Below, in pieces: positions 40,768-50,282 of a stretch of 64,000 nucleotides of DNA. Below the pieces are notes generated by a model. It was not told the origin of the DNA. It did no database searches and saw nothing but the letters and a program-made list of their open reading frames with translations. Positions within the stretch are counted from its first letter, which is position 1; every line of letters begins with the position of its first letter. Made by a program: the position numbers and the translations under genes. The stretch is from Alphaproteobacteria bacterium (GTDB lineage: Bacteria > Pseudomonadota > Alphaproteobacteria > Caulobacterales > Parvularculaceae), in NCBI GenBank assembly GCA_030433215.1, contig JAUIMC010000002.1:62001-126000 (forward strand), in the 5' to 3' direction.

Positions 40768-41496
40768 TCACATCTCGCCCGGCGCGGCGGCGACGATGGG
40801 ATGGAAATCATCAGCCTTGAGGCTGGCGCCGCCCACCAGCGCGCCATTGACATTGCTGACCGCGAGAATCTCCTTGGCGTTGCCCGGCTTCACCGAGCCG
40901 CCGTAAAGAAGGCGCGTGCCTTCCGGCGTTTTCGAGCGGATGAAGTCGTGCATCTCCGCGATGTCGTCGAGGGTCGGCGTCAGGCCGGTGCCGATGGCCC
41001 AGACCGGCTCATAAGCGACCACGAAAGCCTCGCCGGTTTCCGGCAGCGATACGGCAAGCTGTCCGCCCACGATCTCGAGGGCCTTGCCGGCTTCGCGCTC
41101 GTCCTTGGTTTCGCCGACGCAGACGATTGGCGTCAGCCCGGCGCGCAGGGCGGCCTGCGCCTTGGCTTTCACCACGGCGTCGGTCTCGCCGTGATCGGCC
41201 CGGCGTTCCGAATGGCCGACAATCACGAAGCCTGCGCCGGCGTCCGCGAGCATTTCGGCGCTGATGTCGCCCGTATGGGCGCCGCTCGCTTCCCAGTGGC
41301 AGTCCTGGCCGCCGATCTGGATCGCCTCGTCGGAATATTTCGCCGCGAAGGACGCGACGAGGGTCGCCGGCGGGCAGATCAGGACGTCGCGGTCGTCCGG
41401 CGCCGAGCCGGCGAACCTGGCGATCAGCGCGTCGATCTCGGCGCTTGCGGCGGCGAAGCCGTTCATTTTCCAGTTCCCGGCGATCAACGGTTTCAT
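40768..41496 (-). CDS. tpiA: Triosephosphate isomerase
   Basis: Interconverts dihydroxyacetone phosphate and glyceraldehyde-3-phosphate. The 242-residue TIM barrel carries N8 and K10 (GNWKMN), H95 (VIVGHSERR), E163 ([11 protein letters not shown]) and the phosphate-binding loop [12 protein letters not shown]. It is divergent from ppiD, the usual arrangement with PpiD-type genes in alphaproteobacteria. Confidence 0.97.
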   Translation of the reverse strand: MKPLIAGNWKMNGFAAASAEIDALIARFAGSAPDDRDVLICPPATLVASFAAKYSDEAIQIGGQDCHWEASGAHTGDISAEMLADAGAGFVIVGHSERRADHGETDAVVKAKAQAALRAGLTPIVCVGETKDEREAGKALEIVGGQLAVSLPETGEAFVVAYEPVWAIGTGLTPTLDDIAEMHDFIRSKTPEGTRLLYGGSVKPGNAKEILAVSNVNGALVGGASLKADDFHPIVAAAPGEM

Positions 41497-41695
41497 GGAC
41501 GGGGCTCCCCTCTTTTTCCTGCTCTGGCCTTATTGGACGAAATCGCCGTCGAGGTAAGCGATGGGGGCAGGCCTGTCCAGCCGCCCGTGCCGCCCCCGCC
41601 CTTGCGCCCTTGCCGATCGCCGGGGCCGCCACTAGGTTACCCGCCAATTTCGATTCCCGGCCTTTCCGGCCCCGGTAAAAAGCAAGGCGGTTTAA

Positions 41696-43591
41696 ATGCT
41701 TAGTCAGGTTCGCAACGCTCTTAAAGGCGTCGTCGCCTGGGTGTTTGTCATCCTTCTGGTCGCGGGCTTCTCGCTCTTCGGAATCCCCAGCGTGTCGCAG
41801 CTCTTTTCGAATGCGGCGGTGAAGGTCGGCGGCGAATCCTTTTCCAGCGCCTATGTCCGCAACGAGTTCGACCGCACCTTCCGCCAGCGCATGCGCGAAT
41901 CCGGCGGCGGCTACACCCGCGAACAGGCGATCGCCAGCGGCCTGCCGGCCCGCGTGGTCGAGGACATCGTCACTCGGACCGCGCTTGCGCAGTATGCGGA
42001 GAAAATGAATCTCGCCCTGCCGCGCGCCGCGATCGCGGAGTTCCTCAGCGAAAATGAAATGTTCCAGAACCCGGCGACCGGCGAAGTCGACCGCGCGACC
42101 CTTGAGGCGCTGTTGCAGCAGAACGGCCTGACTGTCACCGCCTTCGAAGACATCCTGCGCGAAGATCTCACCCGCAGCCAGCTTGTTCAGTCCCTCGCCT
42201 CGGAGACGGCTGCGCCGCGCGGCTTCATGGAGCCGATGATCCTGCGCGAAGTGGAGCGCCGCCGCATCGCCTATATGACCGTCACCGACGAGATGTCAGG
42301 CGTGCCGGCCCAGCCGACGCCCGACGATTTGCAGGCGTTTTACGAAGAGAACGCCGAGCTTTTCACGGCGCCGGAATACCGCACCTTTGATCTTCTCGTT
42401 CTGCGCAATGAAGATTTCAGCGAAGGGCTCGAAGCGCCGGAAGAGGAAATGCGCCGGCTTTACGAAGCGGGCAAGGACCGGATCTACAACACGCCGGAGC
42501 GGCGCACCGTCTATCAGATCACCTATGAGAGCGAAGCCGAGGCCGAAGCGGCCGTCGCCGAGCTTAATCAGGGCAAGGCTTTCGAGGCCCTTGCGGTCGA
42601 GAAAGGCATGACGCTCGACGGCGTCACCTATGACAATGCGCAACAGCGCGACATTCTCGATCCGGCCGTCGCCGAGGCCGCCTTTGCGGACGGCGTCGGG
42701 GCCGGCGACGTGATCGAGCCGGTGCGCAGCCTTTTCGGCTGGACCGTGGTGCAGATCGCCGGCGTCACGCCGGGCGAAAGCCGCAGCTATGAAGAGGTTC
42801 GCCCCGAACTCGAAAAGAGCTTCCTCGACAATGACGTCAGAAGCCGCATGCAGGACGCCATCGACGAGATCGAGGAAGTGCGCGACACCGGCGCCGGTCT
42901 CGCCGAAGCCGCCGATGTGGTCGGCATGCAGGTCGAGACCGTCGGCCCCGTGGACCGCGTCAGCTTCGCGCCCGGCGGCGCGATCATCGACAAGGTGCCT
43001 GGCGAGGCCCTGCGCGAGGCGTTCGCCCTCGACGAAGGCGAACAGAGCGAGCCCGTGCGGCTTTCCTCCGGCGAGGGCTATTTCTTTGTGGGCCTGCGGG
43101 AAATCACCCTGCCCGCGCTCAAGCCTTACGAATATGTGGAAGAGGAAGTGTTGCAGCGCTGGCAGGATCGCGAGCAGCGCGAGCGCATCGCCGCGACGGT
43201 CGCCTCCATCCGCGAGCAGGTCGCGGCCGGCAAGAGCTTCGCGGATGTCGCCGCCGAGTTCGACCGCGCGCCCATCGAAGTCCTCATCGACCGGCGCTAC
43301 CAGAACGACGTCATCAACGAAGATTTCAACGACAAGATCTTTTTCACCGAGCTTGGCGGGCTGACTTCTGCGAGCGTCGGCGCCGGCGGCGCCCAGGCCG
43401 TCGCGGAAGTCCGCGAGATCGGCTTTAACCGCAGCGACGTTCCCCCCGCCGCGCAGGAGCAGATCGCGCAACTTGTGGGCCGTCAGCTCGATCAGGAGAT
43501 GATCGAGGCGTTTATTCTCGCCATCCGCGAGGATTACGGCGTGACGATCAACGACGCGCAGCTCGACGCGCTGTTCGCCGACAGCTTCTGA
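41696..43591 (+). CDS. PpiD-like periplasmic folding chaperone (SurA_N/PPIC)
   Basis: A 631-residue membrane-anchored periplasmic chaperone. The N-terminus MLSQVRNALKGVVAWVFVILLVAGFSLFGIP is the PpiD anchor; a SurA_N-like helical domain follows, then a parvulin domain (about 255-365). The parvulin part lacks several catalytic residues, as in other PpiD proteins, so a chaperone role is more likely than isomerisation. It ends in a clear terminator. In many alphaproteobacteria the next gene is trpE; here it is not. Confidence 0.9.
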   Translation: MLSQVRNALKGVVAWVFVILLVAGFSLFGIPSVSQLFSNAAVKVGGESFSSAYVRNEFDRTFRQRMRESGGGYTREQAIASGLPARVVEDIVTRTALAQYAEKMNLALPRAAIAEFLSENEMFQNPATGEVDRATLEALLQQNGLTVTAFEDILREDLTRSQLVQSLASETAAPRGFMEPMILREVERRRIAYMTVTDEMSGVPAQPTPDDLQAFYEENAELFTAPEYRTFDLLVLRNEDFSEGLEAPEEEMRRLYEAGKDRIYNTPERRTVYQITYESEAEAEAAVAELNQGKAFEALAVEKGMTLDGVTYDNAQQRDILDPAVAEAAFADGVGAGDVIEPVRSLFGWTVVQIAGVTPGESRSYEEVRPELEKSFLDNDVRSRMQDAIDEIEEVRDTGAGLAEAADVVGMQVETVGPVDRVSFAPGGAIIDKVPGEALREAFALDEGEQSEPVRLSSGEGYFFVGLREITLPALKPYEYVEEEVLQRWQDREQRERIAATVASIREQVAAGKSFADVAAEFDRAPIEVLIDRRYQNDVINEDFNDKIFFTELGGLTSASVGAGGAQAVAEVREIGFNRSDVPPAAQEQIAQLVGRQLDQEMIEAFILAIREDYGVTINDAQLDALFADSF

Positions 43592-43613
43592 CCGGGGCGT
43601 CATCACCGGAACG

Positions 43614-43640
43614 AAAAAGGGCGCCGCGAGCGCCCTTTTT
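43614..43640 (+). terminator. Rho-independent terminator of ppiD
   Basis: AAAAA, GGGCGC (43619-43624), loop cgcga, GCGCCC (43630-43635), TTTTT. It works for the plus strand and, with its A run, also for the minus strand. Confidence 0.93.
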
Positions 43641-43821
43641 CATGCCCGGATAAGGCGACTGAAGCCGTCTGTTTTCATCATCGGCCATGAATTCCGGCCG
43701 CAAACCCGCATTCGATGCGTAGTTATCCCCCGCGTCGCCGGGCGCCGTATGATGCGTCCTGAAGAGTTCGTCCGTTCACGGCGGCGGCGCGGGCATTGAT
43801 GAGGAAAGCGCCGTGAAGTCG

Positions 43822-43922
43822 CGTGAAACATTTTGACGTAAAAGGCGCCAAACTCGTCTGAAAGCCAGGAAAGACGCCGTTTAAAGAGATCGCGAGGATC
43901 GAATGACGCAAATTGTTTCACG
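43822..43922. repeat. Inverted-repeat element with half-parS ends, copy 1
   Basis: A 101-bp non-coding element starting CGTGAAACATTTT and ending AATTGTTTCACG. Its reverse complement aligns with 61255-61354 over nearly the whole length, sharing blocks such as GTAAAAGGCGCCAAACT and CTGAAAGCC. CGTGAAACA and TGTTTCACG are the two halves of the ParB site parS (TGTTTCACGTGAAACA) in outward order. It lies 22 bp from REP-like copy B. Confidence 0.8.
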
Positions 43923-43944
43923 GCGGAAGATGACGGATTTAAAG

Positions 43945-44017
43945 GTGTCATGCCCGGGCTTGTCCCGGGCATCCAGAACGCGTGACTGGATCACCGGGAC
44001 AAGCCCGGTGATGACAC
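43945..44017. repeat. REP-like palindromic element, copy B
   Basis: A 73-bp element, GTGTCATGCCCGGG to GATGACAC, with the two-hairpin design of copy A (CCCGGGcttgtCCCGGG, then CACCGGGacaaGCCCGGTG). It lies 42 bp from the end of the YibQ-type gene. Confidence 0.9.
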
Positions 44018-44059
44018 GGGCGGCTTTCTTCTTCTCTTGCCGCCCCCGCAAAGCCTCCC

Positions 44060-45088
44060 TCAAAACCGCAAGGACGGCGCGGCGGCGAGCGTTTTCGGTT
44101 TGGCGTTGTCATGAATAGTCTTGAGCCCGCTCGCATAAACGAGGTCGAAACCCCGGGCCGGCGCCGATGTCATCCAGGGGCCGAGTACCGAAAGCGTTTC
44201 GGGTCGCGGATGGCCGATGGCGATGACATAGCCGGTTTCGCGCGCGATGCGTTCGGCGAGCGCAAGCTGGGTCTTCACCGTTTCCACGCTGCCGGCTTCG
44301 GGGTCGAGGAAAACATCGCGGGCATAGACGTCAAGGCCGAGCTCGCCGGCCGCGCGGCGCGCCGCCGTCTCCGAGGTCGTCACCGAATCGAGAAAGAAGA
44401 CGCCCTTGTGATCGAGATAGCCGAGCAGGGTTTTCATGGCCGCCATGTCGGCGGTGAGCTTCGAGCCCATATGATTGTTGACGCCTACATAGCCGTCGAA
44501 GCGCGTGAGGTTCCATTCCAGCGCCTGCATGAACTGCGCGCCGGTCATGTTTTCCCTGAGGGCGTGAGGCCCGGGGTCTTCGGCGCCTTCCGGCTCCATG
44601 GGCAGATGCAGCATGATTTCGCCGCCCGCGTCATGGGCGGCCGAGGCGAGCCTGGCGACATCGCGCGCGTAAGGCAGGAAGGAAAAAGTCACCGGACCGG
44701 GAAGCTTCAGCGCGTTCTCGCTGGCCTGCCGGTCGACGCCCATATCGTCGATGATGATGACGATCTTCGGCCGGATCGCCGAGCGGGTCTCATAGGCTCT
44801 CAGCATGCCGCCCGGCGGGGTCAGCCGCTCCGGCGCCGGTTCGGCCAGGATCTGCGCCACGATGCGGTCGCGCGCTGCAAGGACGGGGTTTTCGACCTCG
44901 CCGGACAGCGGCGTTTCGCTGGCGCTTGCCGCCGCCGCGCGGGCGCCGCGCTCGCCCATATAGGCCGAGATCGCACCCACGGCGACGCCGGCGAAGGCGA
45001 TGGCGATGGTCGCAATCAGCCCGGCATTGCCGGCGCGGGGGGCCGGAAGCCGGGTCTTGCCCGTCCTGATTTTGCGCATCCGCAACAT
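44060..45088 (-). CDS. Divergent polysaccharide deacetylase (YibQ/DUF610)
   Basis: A 342-residue protein with an N-terminal membrane anchor (LIATIAIAFAGVAVGAISAYMG) and a periplasmic NodB-like fold. Seen are IVIIIDDMGVD (about 108-118), LHLPMEPEG, VGVNNHMGSKLT (the conserved NNHMGS motif) and IGHPRPETL. Relatives occur next to peptidoglycan hydrolase genes (envC/ctpA); no such genes adjoin here. ATG 45088 is used; ATG 45079 is possible. Enzyme activity for the family is not well established. Confidence 0.88.
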   Translation of the reverse strand: MLRMRKIRTGKTRLPAPRAGNAGLIATIAIAFAGVAVGAISAYMGERGARAAAASASETPLSGEVENPVLAARDRIVAQILAEPAPERLTPPGGMLRAYETRSAIRPKIVIIIDDMGVDRQASENALKLPGPVTFSFLPYARDVARLASAAHDAGGEIMLHLPMEPEGAEDPGPHALRENMTGAQFMQALEWNLTRFDGYVGVNNHMGSKLTADMAAMKTLLGYLDHKGVFFLDSVTTSETAARRAAGELGLDVYARDVFLDPEAGSVETVKTQLALAERIARETGYVIAIGHPRPETLSVLGPWMTSAPARGFDLVYASGLKTIHDNAKPKTLAAAPSLRF

Positions 45089-45267
45089 GCCCGCGCCTTG
45101 CAAGCGTTCCTTCGCCGCCCTCGCCCGAGCTTGCGCCTTTGGCGGGCGGCGTTAAACCAAGAATGAAACTGAGCAATATTACTGATTCTCCTGACAATGA
45201 TCCTGTTGATCGACATAAGGGGCCTTTTGCCGCCCGCCGCCGCCAGCAAGAAAGGCCGCCCCCGGTC

Positions 45268-46287
45268 ATGAGCGCTTTCACGCCCCACCTGTCCCGGGCT
45301 GTTTCCGGGGCGCCGCTCTCGGCCGACGAGATGCGCGCCGCCATGGACGCCCTTTTCGCCGGCGAGGCGAGCGAGGTCGAAGTCGCGGGCTTTCTGGCCG
45401 CGCTGCGCGCGCGCGGCGAGACCGTTGAGGAAATCGCGGCGGCGGCGCAGGCGATGCGCGCCCATGCGATCAAGGTCGCGGCGCCGGACGACGTCATCGA
45501 CACCTGCGGCACCGGCGGCGACGGCGCCGGCACCTACAATATTTCCACAGCCGTTGCGCTGATCGCGGCGGGATGCGGCGTGCGGGTCGCCAAGCACGGC
45601 AACAAGGCCGCGTCCTCGAAATCGGGGTCGTCGGAAGTCCTCGAGGCGCTCGGGGTGAAGCTCGACATCGCGCCCGAACAGATCGCGGCCTGCATTGAGG
45701 AAGCCAATGTCGGTTTCATGTTCGCGGCTCTCCATCATCCGGCGATGAAGCATGTGGCGCCGGTCAGGAAGGCGCTCGGCGTTCGCACCCTCTTCAACGC
45801 GCTTGGGCCCCTTTCCAATCCGGCGGGCGCCAAGCGCCAGGTGATGGGCGTTTTCGACCGCGCGCTGGTGCGGCCCATCGCGGAAGTCATGCCGCTTCTC
45901 GGCGTGACCCGCGCCTGGGTTGTTCACGGAAGCGACGGGCTCGACGAGCTGACCACCACGGGGCCGAGCCATGTGGCCTCGCTGGAAGACGGGAAAGTCA
46001 CGGAATTTGAGGTGAGCCCGGCGGACGCCGGCCTGCCGCTTGCCGATCCGGACGCGCTGACGGGCGGCGATCCGTCGGAAAACGCGGCGGCGCTTTGGCG
46101 TCTCCTTGAAGGAGAAAAAGGCGCCTATCGCGATATCGCCGTCCTCAACGCCGCGGCGGCGCTGGTCGTCGCCGGCAAGGCCGAGACGCTCGATGAAGCC
46201 GCGCGGCGCGCGGAAGAGGCCATCGACACGGGCGCGGCGAAAGCGGCGCTCGAAAAACTTGTTGAATGCTCGAACAGGCGCAAATGA
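45268..46287 (+). CDS. trpD: Anthranilate phosphoribosyltransferase
   Basis: Second step of tryptophan synthesis, joining anthranilate and PRPP. The 339-residue product has [21 protein letters not shown] (PRPP loop), [39 protein letters not shown] and [20 protein letters not shown] 45268 gives the standard N-terminus; the frame is open to 45139. trpC starts inside its stop codon. The amidotransferase gene trpG, often just upstream, is not here: the neighbour is the divergent YibQ-type gene. Confidence 0.96.
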   Translation: MSAFTPHLSRAVSGAPLSADEMRAAMDALFAGEASEVEVAGFLAALRARGETVEEIAAAAQAMRAHAIKVAAPDDVIDTCGTGGDGAGTYNISTAVALIAAGCGVRVAKHGNKAASSKSGSSEVLEALGVKLDIAPEQIAACIEEANVGFMFAALHHPAMKHVAPVRKALGVRTLFNALGPLSNPAGAKRQVMGVFDRALVRPIAEVMPLLGVTRAWVVHGSDGLDELTTTGPSHVASLEDGKVTEFEVSPADAGLPLADPDALTGGDPSENAAALWRLLEGEKGAYRDIAVLNAAAALVVAGKAETLDEAARRAEEAIDTGAAKAALEKLVECSNRRK

Positions 46288-47081
46288 CTATTCTCGACGA
46301 CATCATCGCTTACAAGAAAACCGAAGTCGCCGCTGCGAAGGCCGCGGCCCCCCTCGCCGCCGTCGAGGCGCTGGCGAAGGAGCAGCCGCGCACACGCGGG
46401 TTCCGGCGTGCGCTCGAGATAAAGGCGGCGGACGGCTTCGCGCTGATCGCCGAGGTCAAAAAGGCCAGCCCCTCGAAAGGGCTCATCCGCGCCTATTTCG
46501 AGCCGGCTTCTATCGCCAAGGCCTATGAAGAAGGCGGCGCGGCCTGCCTTTCCGTCCTCACCGACGGGCCGAGCTTTCAGGGGGCTCCCGACTATCTGAT
46601 GGCGGCGCGGGCGGCGACGTCGCTTCCGGCCCTGCGCAAGGATTTCATGATCGATCCCTATCAGGTCGCGGAGGCCCGGAGCTGGGGCGCGGACTGCATC
46701 CTCCTCATCATGGCCTGCCTTTCCGACGATCAGGCGGGCGAGCTGATGGCTGCGGCGTCGGCCTGGGGCCTCGATGCGCTGGTCGAGGTTCATGACGAGG
46801 AAGAGATGGCGCGCGCCATTAAACTCGATGCTGATCTTATCGGCATAAACAACCGGAATCTAGCGACTTTTGAAACTTCACTTCTGACGACGTCGAGGCT
46901 CGCGGCGCTGGCCCCGTCCTCGGCTTTGCTGGTCAGCGAAAGCGGCATTGGCGGCCATCAGGATCTCGTCACCCTCGCCGGCTATGGCGCCAAAGCCTTC
47001 CTCGTGGGCGAAAGCCTGATGCGCCAGCAGGATGTAAAGGCCGCAACAAAAGCGCTCCTTCATCCTGTTTCTATTGCTTAA
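46284..47081 (+). CDS. trpC: Indole-3-glycerol-phosphate synthase
   Basis: Closes the indole ring in tryptophan synthesis. The 265-residue TIM barrel has [14 protein letters not shown] (catalytic Lys and substrate site), [45 protein letters not shown] and [14 protein letters not shown] 46284 overlaps the trpD stop by four bases (ATGA). trpC is single-function, not fused to trpF. Downstream there is no moaC or moeA, which in many alphaproteobacteria separate trpC from lexA. Confidence 0.96.
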   Translation: MTILDDIIAYKKTEVAAAKAAAPLAAVEALAKEQPRTRGFRRALEIKAADGFALIAEVKKASPSKGLIRAYFEPASIAKAYEEGGAACLSVLTDGPSFQGAPDYLMAARAATSLPALRKDFMIDPYQVAEARSWGADCILLIMACLSDDQAGELMAAASAWGLDALVEVHDEEEMARAIKLDADLIGINNRNLATFETSLLTTSRLAALAPSSALLVSESGIGGHQDLVTLAGYGAKAFLVGESLMRQQDVKAATKALLHPVSIA

Positions 47082-47109
47082 TTCATTGCCGGGCATTGAC
47101 GGGGCATTA

Positions 47110-47124
47110 GAACAACCATAGAAC
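47110..47124. promoter_or_regulatory. LexA box upstream of lexA
   Basis: GAAC, AACCATA, GAAC: the reverse complement of GTTC-N7-GTTC, a perfect alphaproteobacterial SOS box. It lies 149 bp upstream of the lexA ATG and implies autoregulation. Confidence 0.85.
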
Positions 47125-47138
47125 ATCGTTGTCGTTTT

Positions 47139-47153
47139 GTTCTTTTGTCGTTT
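47139..47153. promoter_or_regulatory. Second, imperfect LexA box
   Basis: GTTC, TTTTGTC, GTTT: one mismatch to GTTC-N7-GTTC. It lies 14 bp after the perfect box; paired boxes would allow cooperative or graded repression of lexA. Confidence 0.5.
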
Positions 47154-47272
47154 CGGGCGTGCAAACAGCCTTGCGTTGAAGGGATGGGCGGCTTCCCGCG
47201 TCTGCCGGGAAACTCCGGCGCGGCGCCGAATGCCGGCCTTTTGGGCCTTAAGAGGAAGAATCGAGGGCGCAT

Positions 47273-47998
47273 ATGCTCACCAAGAAGCAACATGAATTGC
47301 TCGTTTTTATTAACGACCGGCTCTCCGAGACCGGCGTCTCCCCGTCCTTCGACGAGATGAAGGAAGCGCTCGATCTGCGCTCCAAATCCGGCATTCACCG
47401 GCTGATCACGGCGCTGGAGGAGCGCGGCTTCATCCGCCGCCTGCCCCACCGCGCCCGGGCGCTCGAGGTCTTGAAAATGCCCGAAGGCGTGAAGGCAGAT
47501 ACAACGCCGGCGCCAGCCCAACGCGGGTTCAAACCGGCGGTGGTGGACGGCGATTTCAAGCGCCGCCGCGCCCAGGCCGCGCCCGCCCCGGCGGCGAGAC
47601 CCGCCGACCCGGGCTCCGTGGACCTGCCGGTGCTCGGTCGCATCGCCGCGGGCACGCCCATCGAGGCGATCCAGCACGAGGTCGACCGCTACAACGCTCC
47701 CGAAGCCCTCATCGGCAAGGGCGATCACTACATCCTCGAGGTGCAGGGCGAATCGATGATCAACGCCGGCATTCAGGACGGCGACTATGTGATCATCAAG
47801 CGCTGCTCCGATGCGGAGAACGGCGCCATCGTCGTGGCGCTGGTCGACGACGAGGAAGCGACCCTGAAGCGCCTGCGGCGCAAGGGCGCTTCCATCGCGC
47901 TCGAGGCCGCGAACCCCGCTTTCGAGACCCGCATCTACGGGCCCGACCGCGTCGCCGTGCAGGGCAAGCTTGTGGGGCTGATGCGGCGGTATAACTAG
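47273..47998 (+). CDS. lexA: SOS repressor LexA
   Basis: Represses SOS genes and is inactivated by RecA-stimulated self-cleavage. The 241-residue product has a winged-helix domain ([19 protein letters not shown]..., recognition region [17 protein letters not shown]-like [16 protein letters not shown]), a long Pro/Ala-rich linker, the cleavage site Ala126-Gly127 (GRIAAGTP), Ser161 (QGESMINAG) and Lys199 (EEATLKRL). The long linker is typical of alphaproteobacterial LexA. Its stop codon shares CTAG with the convergent comEC stop. Confidence 0.97.
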   Translation: MLTKKQHELLVFINDRLSETGVSPSFDEMKEALDLRSKSGIHRLITALEERGFIRRLPHRARALEVLKMPEGVKADTTPAPAQRGFKPAVVDGDFKRRRAQAAPAPAARPADPGSVDLPVLGRIAAGTPIEAIQHEVDRYNAPEALIGKGDHYILEVQGESMINAGIQDGDYVIIKRCSDAENGAIVVALVDDEEATLKRLRRKGASIALEAANPAFETRIYGPDRVAVQGKLVGLMRRYN

Positions 47999-50169
47999 CC
48001 GCCTCCCGTCCAGGGGCGCTCGCCCCGGATGTCGTTAGCGGTTTTGACCTTCAGGCCGCCGTCGCGCTCGATCCAGACCGCATGGGCGCCGCGCCGCCAG
48101 ACCGATCGCCGGTCGATAAGAAACGCTTTGCAGGCGCGCCAGTCTTCCGCGCTCGCCGGAAAGAAAGCGACGACGAGCTTGGCGCGCGCGCAGTCTTCGG
48201 CGAGGCTCGCCTTGCCTTGCGTGAACGCGGCGATGACGGCGCTCTCGTTTCTGGCTGCGCCTTGTGTGACGAGCCCCTGACAGCCGCTTTCGTCGCAGGC
48301 ATAGAGATCGCTCATGGGTTCGGGCTTCGCCGCTTCCGGGTCGAGCCCCACTGCCTCTTCCCACAGGCTCGCAGCGAAGCGCTCGCGCCGCGTCGAATGA
48401 ACATAGAGCGTCGACGCGTCCGGCTGATCGCCGACAATCACCCCGGCATTAAGACCGGTGGGGGAGACAAACAGCGCCGGCGGCCTTGCGCCCGCGACGA
48501 ACAGCGCGGCGACAGGGACCGCGGCAAGCCCCGCCAGCCGCCACGGCGCGCGCGACAGGCACAGCCACAAGCCGCCAAGGGTGAGCGCCAGCATCGCCGC
48601 TAGCGGCCATTGCGGCGTCACCGACACTGCGCCCTGAAGGCCCGACACCCAGCCGGCGATATCGAGAATAAGCTCCATCCACCAGGCCGCGACGCGCCAG
48701 GCCCAGGCGTCGAGCCCGAGCGGCGACAGGACCAGCGCGACAATCGCGAAGGGCACGACAAAGGCCCCCATGATCGGCATGGCGGCCATATTGGCGGGCA
48801 GCGAATAGAGCGCGACGCGGTTGAAATGAAACAGCGCATAAGGCGCGGTCGCCAGCGCGGCGATCAGGTCCGTTACGGCGAGGCCGATCGTGTAGCGTTT
48901 GGCCAGCGCGAAGGCCGTGAACTGACGGTTCGGGTCGGCGCGCGCGCCCATCCATTCATAGGCGGCGATCAGCGCCGTCACGGCGGCGAAAGACATCTGG
49001 AAGCCGGGACTGAACAGCGCTTCCGGCGTCGTCAGCAGGATGATGACCGCAGCGATGGCGACGTTTCTAAGAGACAGCGCCCGCCGGTCCACAAGCACCG
49101 CCGCGAACATGATTGCCGCCATGATGAAAGCGCGCCGGGCCGACCATCCGCCTCCGGATAGAATAAGATAGAAAAAGCCGGAGCCAAGCGCCGCCGCCGC
49201 GGCCCATTTCTTGATGGGGTATCGCAGCGCCAAAGATTCAAACGCCGCCAGTCCGAAGCGCACGGTGAAAAAGACGAGCCCCGTGGCGAGGCCCATATGA
49301 AGGCCTGAAATGGCCAGAAGATGCGCAAGCCCGGCGTCGCGCAGCGCCGCTTCGCTTCTCTCGGTGATCGCCCCCCGCTTGCCGGTGACAATGGCGGCCA
49401 GAATAGCCCCGCCCTCGCCGGGCGCGGCCGCGACGATGCGTGCGGCCAGCGATAGCCGCAGTGTTTCGATACGGGCGGCGGTTTTCTGCGGCAGGGATTT
49501 TTCGGACGCGTCGACCTCCGGCGCAGTGACGGCGAAACCCACCGCGCCGATGCGCTGGAAATAAAGCTGGCGCGCGAAATCGAACGCGCCCGGCGCCACC
49601 GGCGGCGGCGGCGGCGACAGGCCGGCGCGCACTGTGATGCGGTCGCCGGGCCGCGCCTCGAAGCCGTCCCCGCGCCAGGTGACGCGCGCCCGGGCCGGCA
49701 AGTCTTCCGGCGCCACGCCCTCGATCGTTTCGATAGCCAGCACATAGCGGCGCCGGTCGGGGCTTTCCTCGATAGAGACGATGCGGCCCGTGGCCTCGAC
49801 AATGCCGAGGTCACGGGTCAGTTGCGGCGCCTCGACGCGCGCCGCGCGCAGATCGGCGGCGGCAAAGCCGAGCGCGGCGAACATCAGCGCCGCCGTCGCT
49901 TTGCGCAGCGGTCCCTGTTGCATGAAGAAAAGCCCGGCCAGGGTGGCAAATGCGCCGGCGCCCCAGCCCCAATGGGGCTCCGCCTTGAGGCCGAAATAAA
50001 GCCCTGCCCCGAGCCCGATGGCCGCCGGCGTCCACAGGGAAAGCCGCGCGAAATCCTGCGCCGCCCAGCGCCGGGCGCTCTTTTCAGCCAGATAAAGGAT
50101 GCGCGCGAGGGGCGGCGCTTTTGGAAAGCGCGCCCCTTTCGAGCCGGTTCTGACAAGCTCGGCGACCAT
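47995..50169 (-). CDS. comEC: ComEC/Rec2 family DNA-uptake channel
   Basis: A 724-residue inner-membrane protein thought to carry single-stranded DNA into the cytoplasm. An N-terminal DUF4131 region with two or three membrane segments is followed by the Competence domain with [18 protein letters not shown] and many membrane helices (about 260-530). The C-terminal part (about 540-724) occupies the place of the MBL nuclease domain of Bacillus ComEC, but no HxHxDH motif is visible, so a nuclease role is doubtful. It is convergent with lexA and divergent from gltX. Confidence 0.9.
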   Translation of the reverse strand: MVAELVRTGSKGARFPKAPPLARILYLAEKSARRWAAQDFARLSLWTPAAIGLGAGLYFGLKAEPHWGWGAGAFATLAGLFFMQQGPLRKATAALMFAALGFAAADLRAARVEAPQLTRDLGIVEATGRIVSIEESPDRRRYVLAIETIEGVAPEDLPARARVTWRGDGFEARPGDRITVRAGLSPPPPPVAPGAFDFARQLYFQRIGAVGFAVTAPEVDASEKSLPQKTAARIETLRLSLAARIVAAAPGEGGAILAAIVTGKRGAITERSEAALRDAGLAHLLAISGLHMGLATGLVFFTVRFGLAAFESLALRYPIKKWAAAAALGSGFFYLILSGGGWSARRAFIMAAIMFAAVLVDRRALSLRNVAIAAVIILLTTPEALFSPGFQMSFAAVTALIAAYEWMGARADPNRQFTAFALAKRYTIGLAVTDLIAALATAPYALFHFNRVALYSLPANMAAMPIMGAFVVPFAIVALVLSPLGLDAWAWRVAAWWMELILDIAGWVSGLQGAVSVTPQWPLAAMLALTLGGLWLCLSRAPWRLAGLAAVPVAALFVAGARPPALFVSPTGLNAGVIVGDQPDASTLYVHSTRRERFAASLWEEAVGLDPEAAKPEPMSDLYACDESGCQGLVTQGAARNESAVIAAFTQGKASLAEDCARAKLVVAFFPASAEDWRACKAFLIDRRSVWRRGAHAVWIERDGGLKVKTANDIRGERPWTGGG

Positions 50170-50282
50170 TCACCCCATCCCCATGAGAGCCTGGCGCCGG
50201 GGCATAGGCGCCGCCTCCCTCGCATGGTATCTCGCGGCCCGCCCGAAAAGCCCCACGCAACAAAGGAGCCGGTCCGAGAGTT

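Larger units (their letters stand above)
43592..44059. other. Intergenic region with terminator and two repeats
   Basis: These 468 bp between ppiD and the YibQ-type gene hold the ppiD terminator (43614-43640), an about 100-bp inverted-repeat element (43822-43922) and REP-like copy B (43945-44017). A minus-strand frame at 43640-43972 encodes a product that begins MPGTSPGMT, a translation of the REP-like repeat, and is not a gene. The remainder (43641-43821) has no recognisable feature. Confidence 0.7.

Noticed and set aside
43640-43972. 110-codon minus-strand open frame starting MPGTSPGMT
   Set aside because: It is a translation of REP-like copy B and the adjoining element; such peptides recur wherever the repeat occurs.
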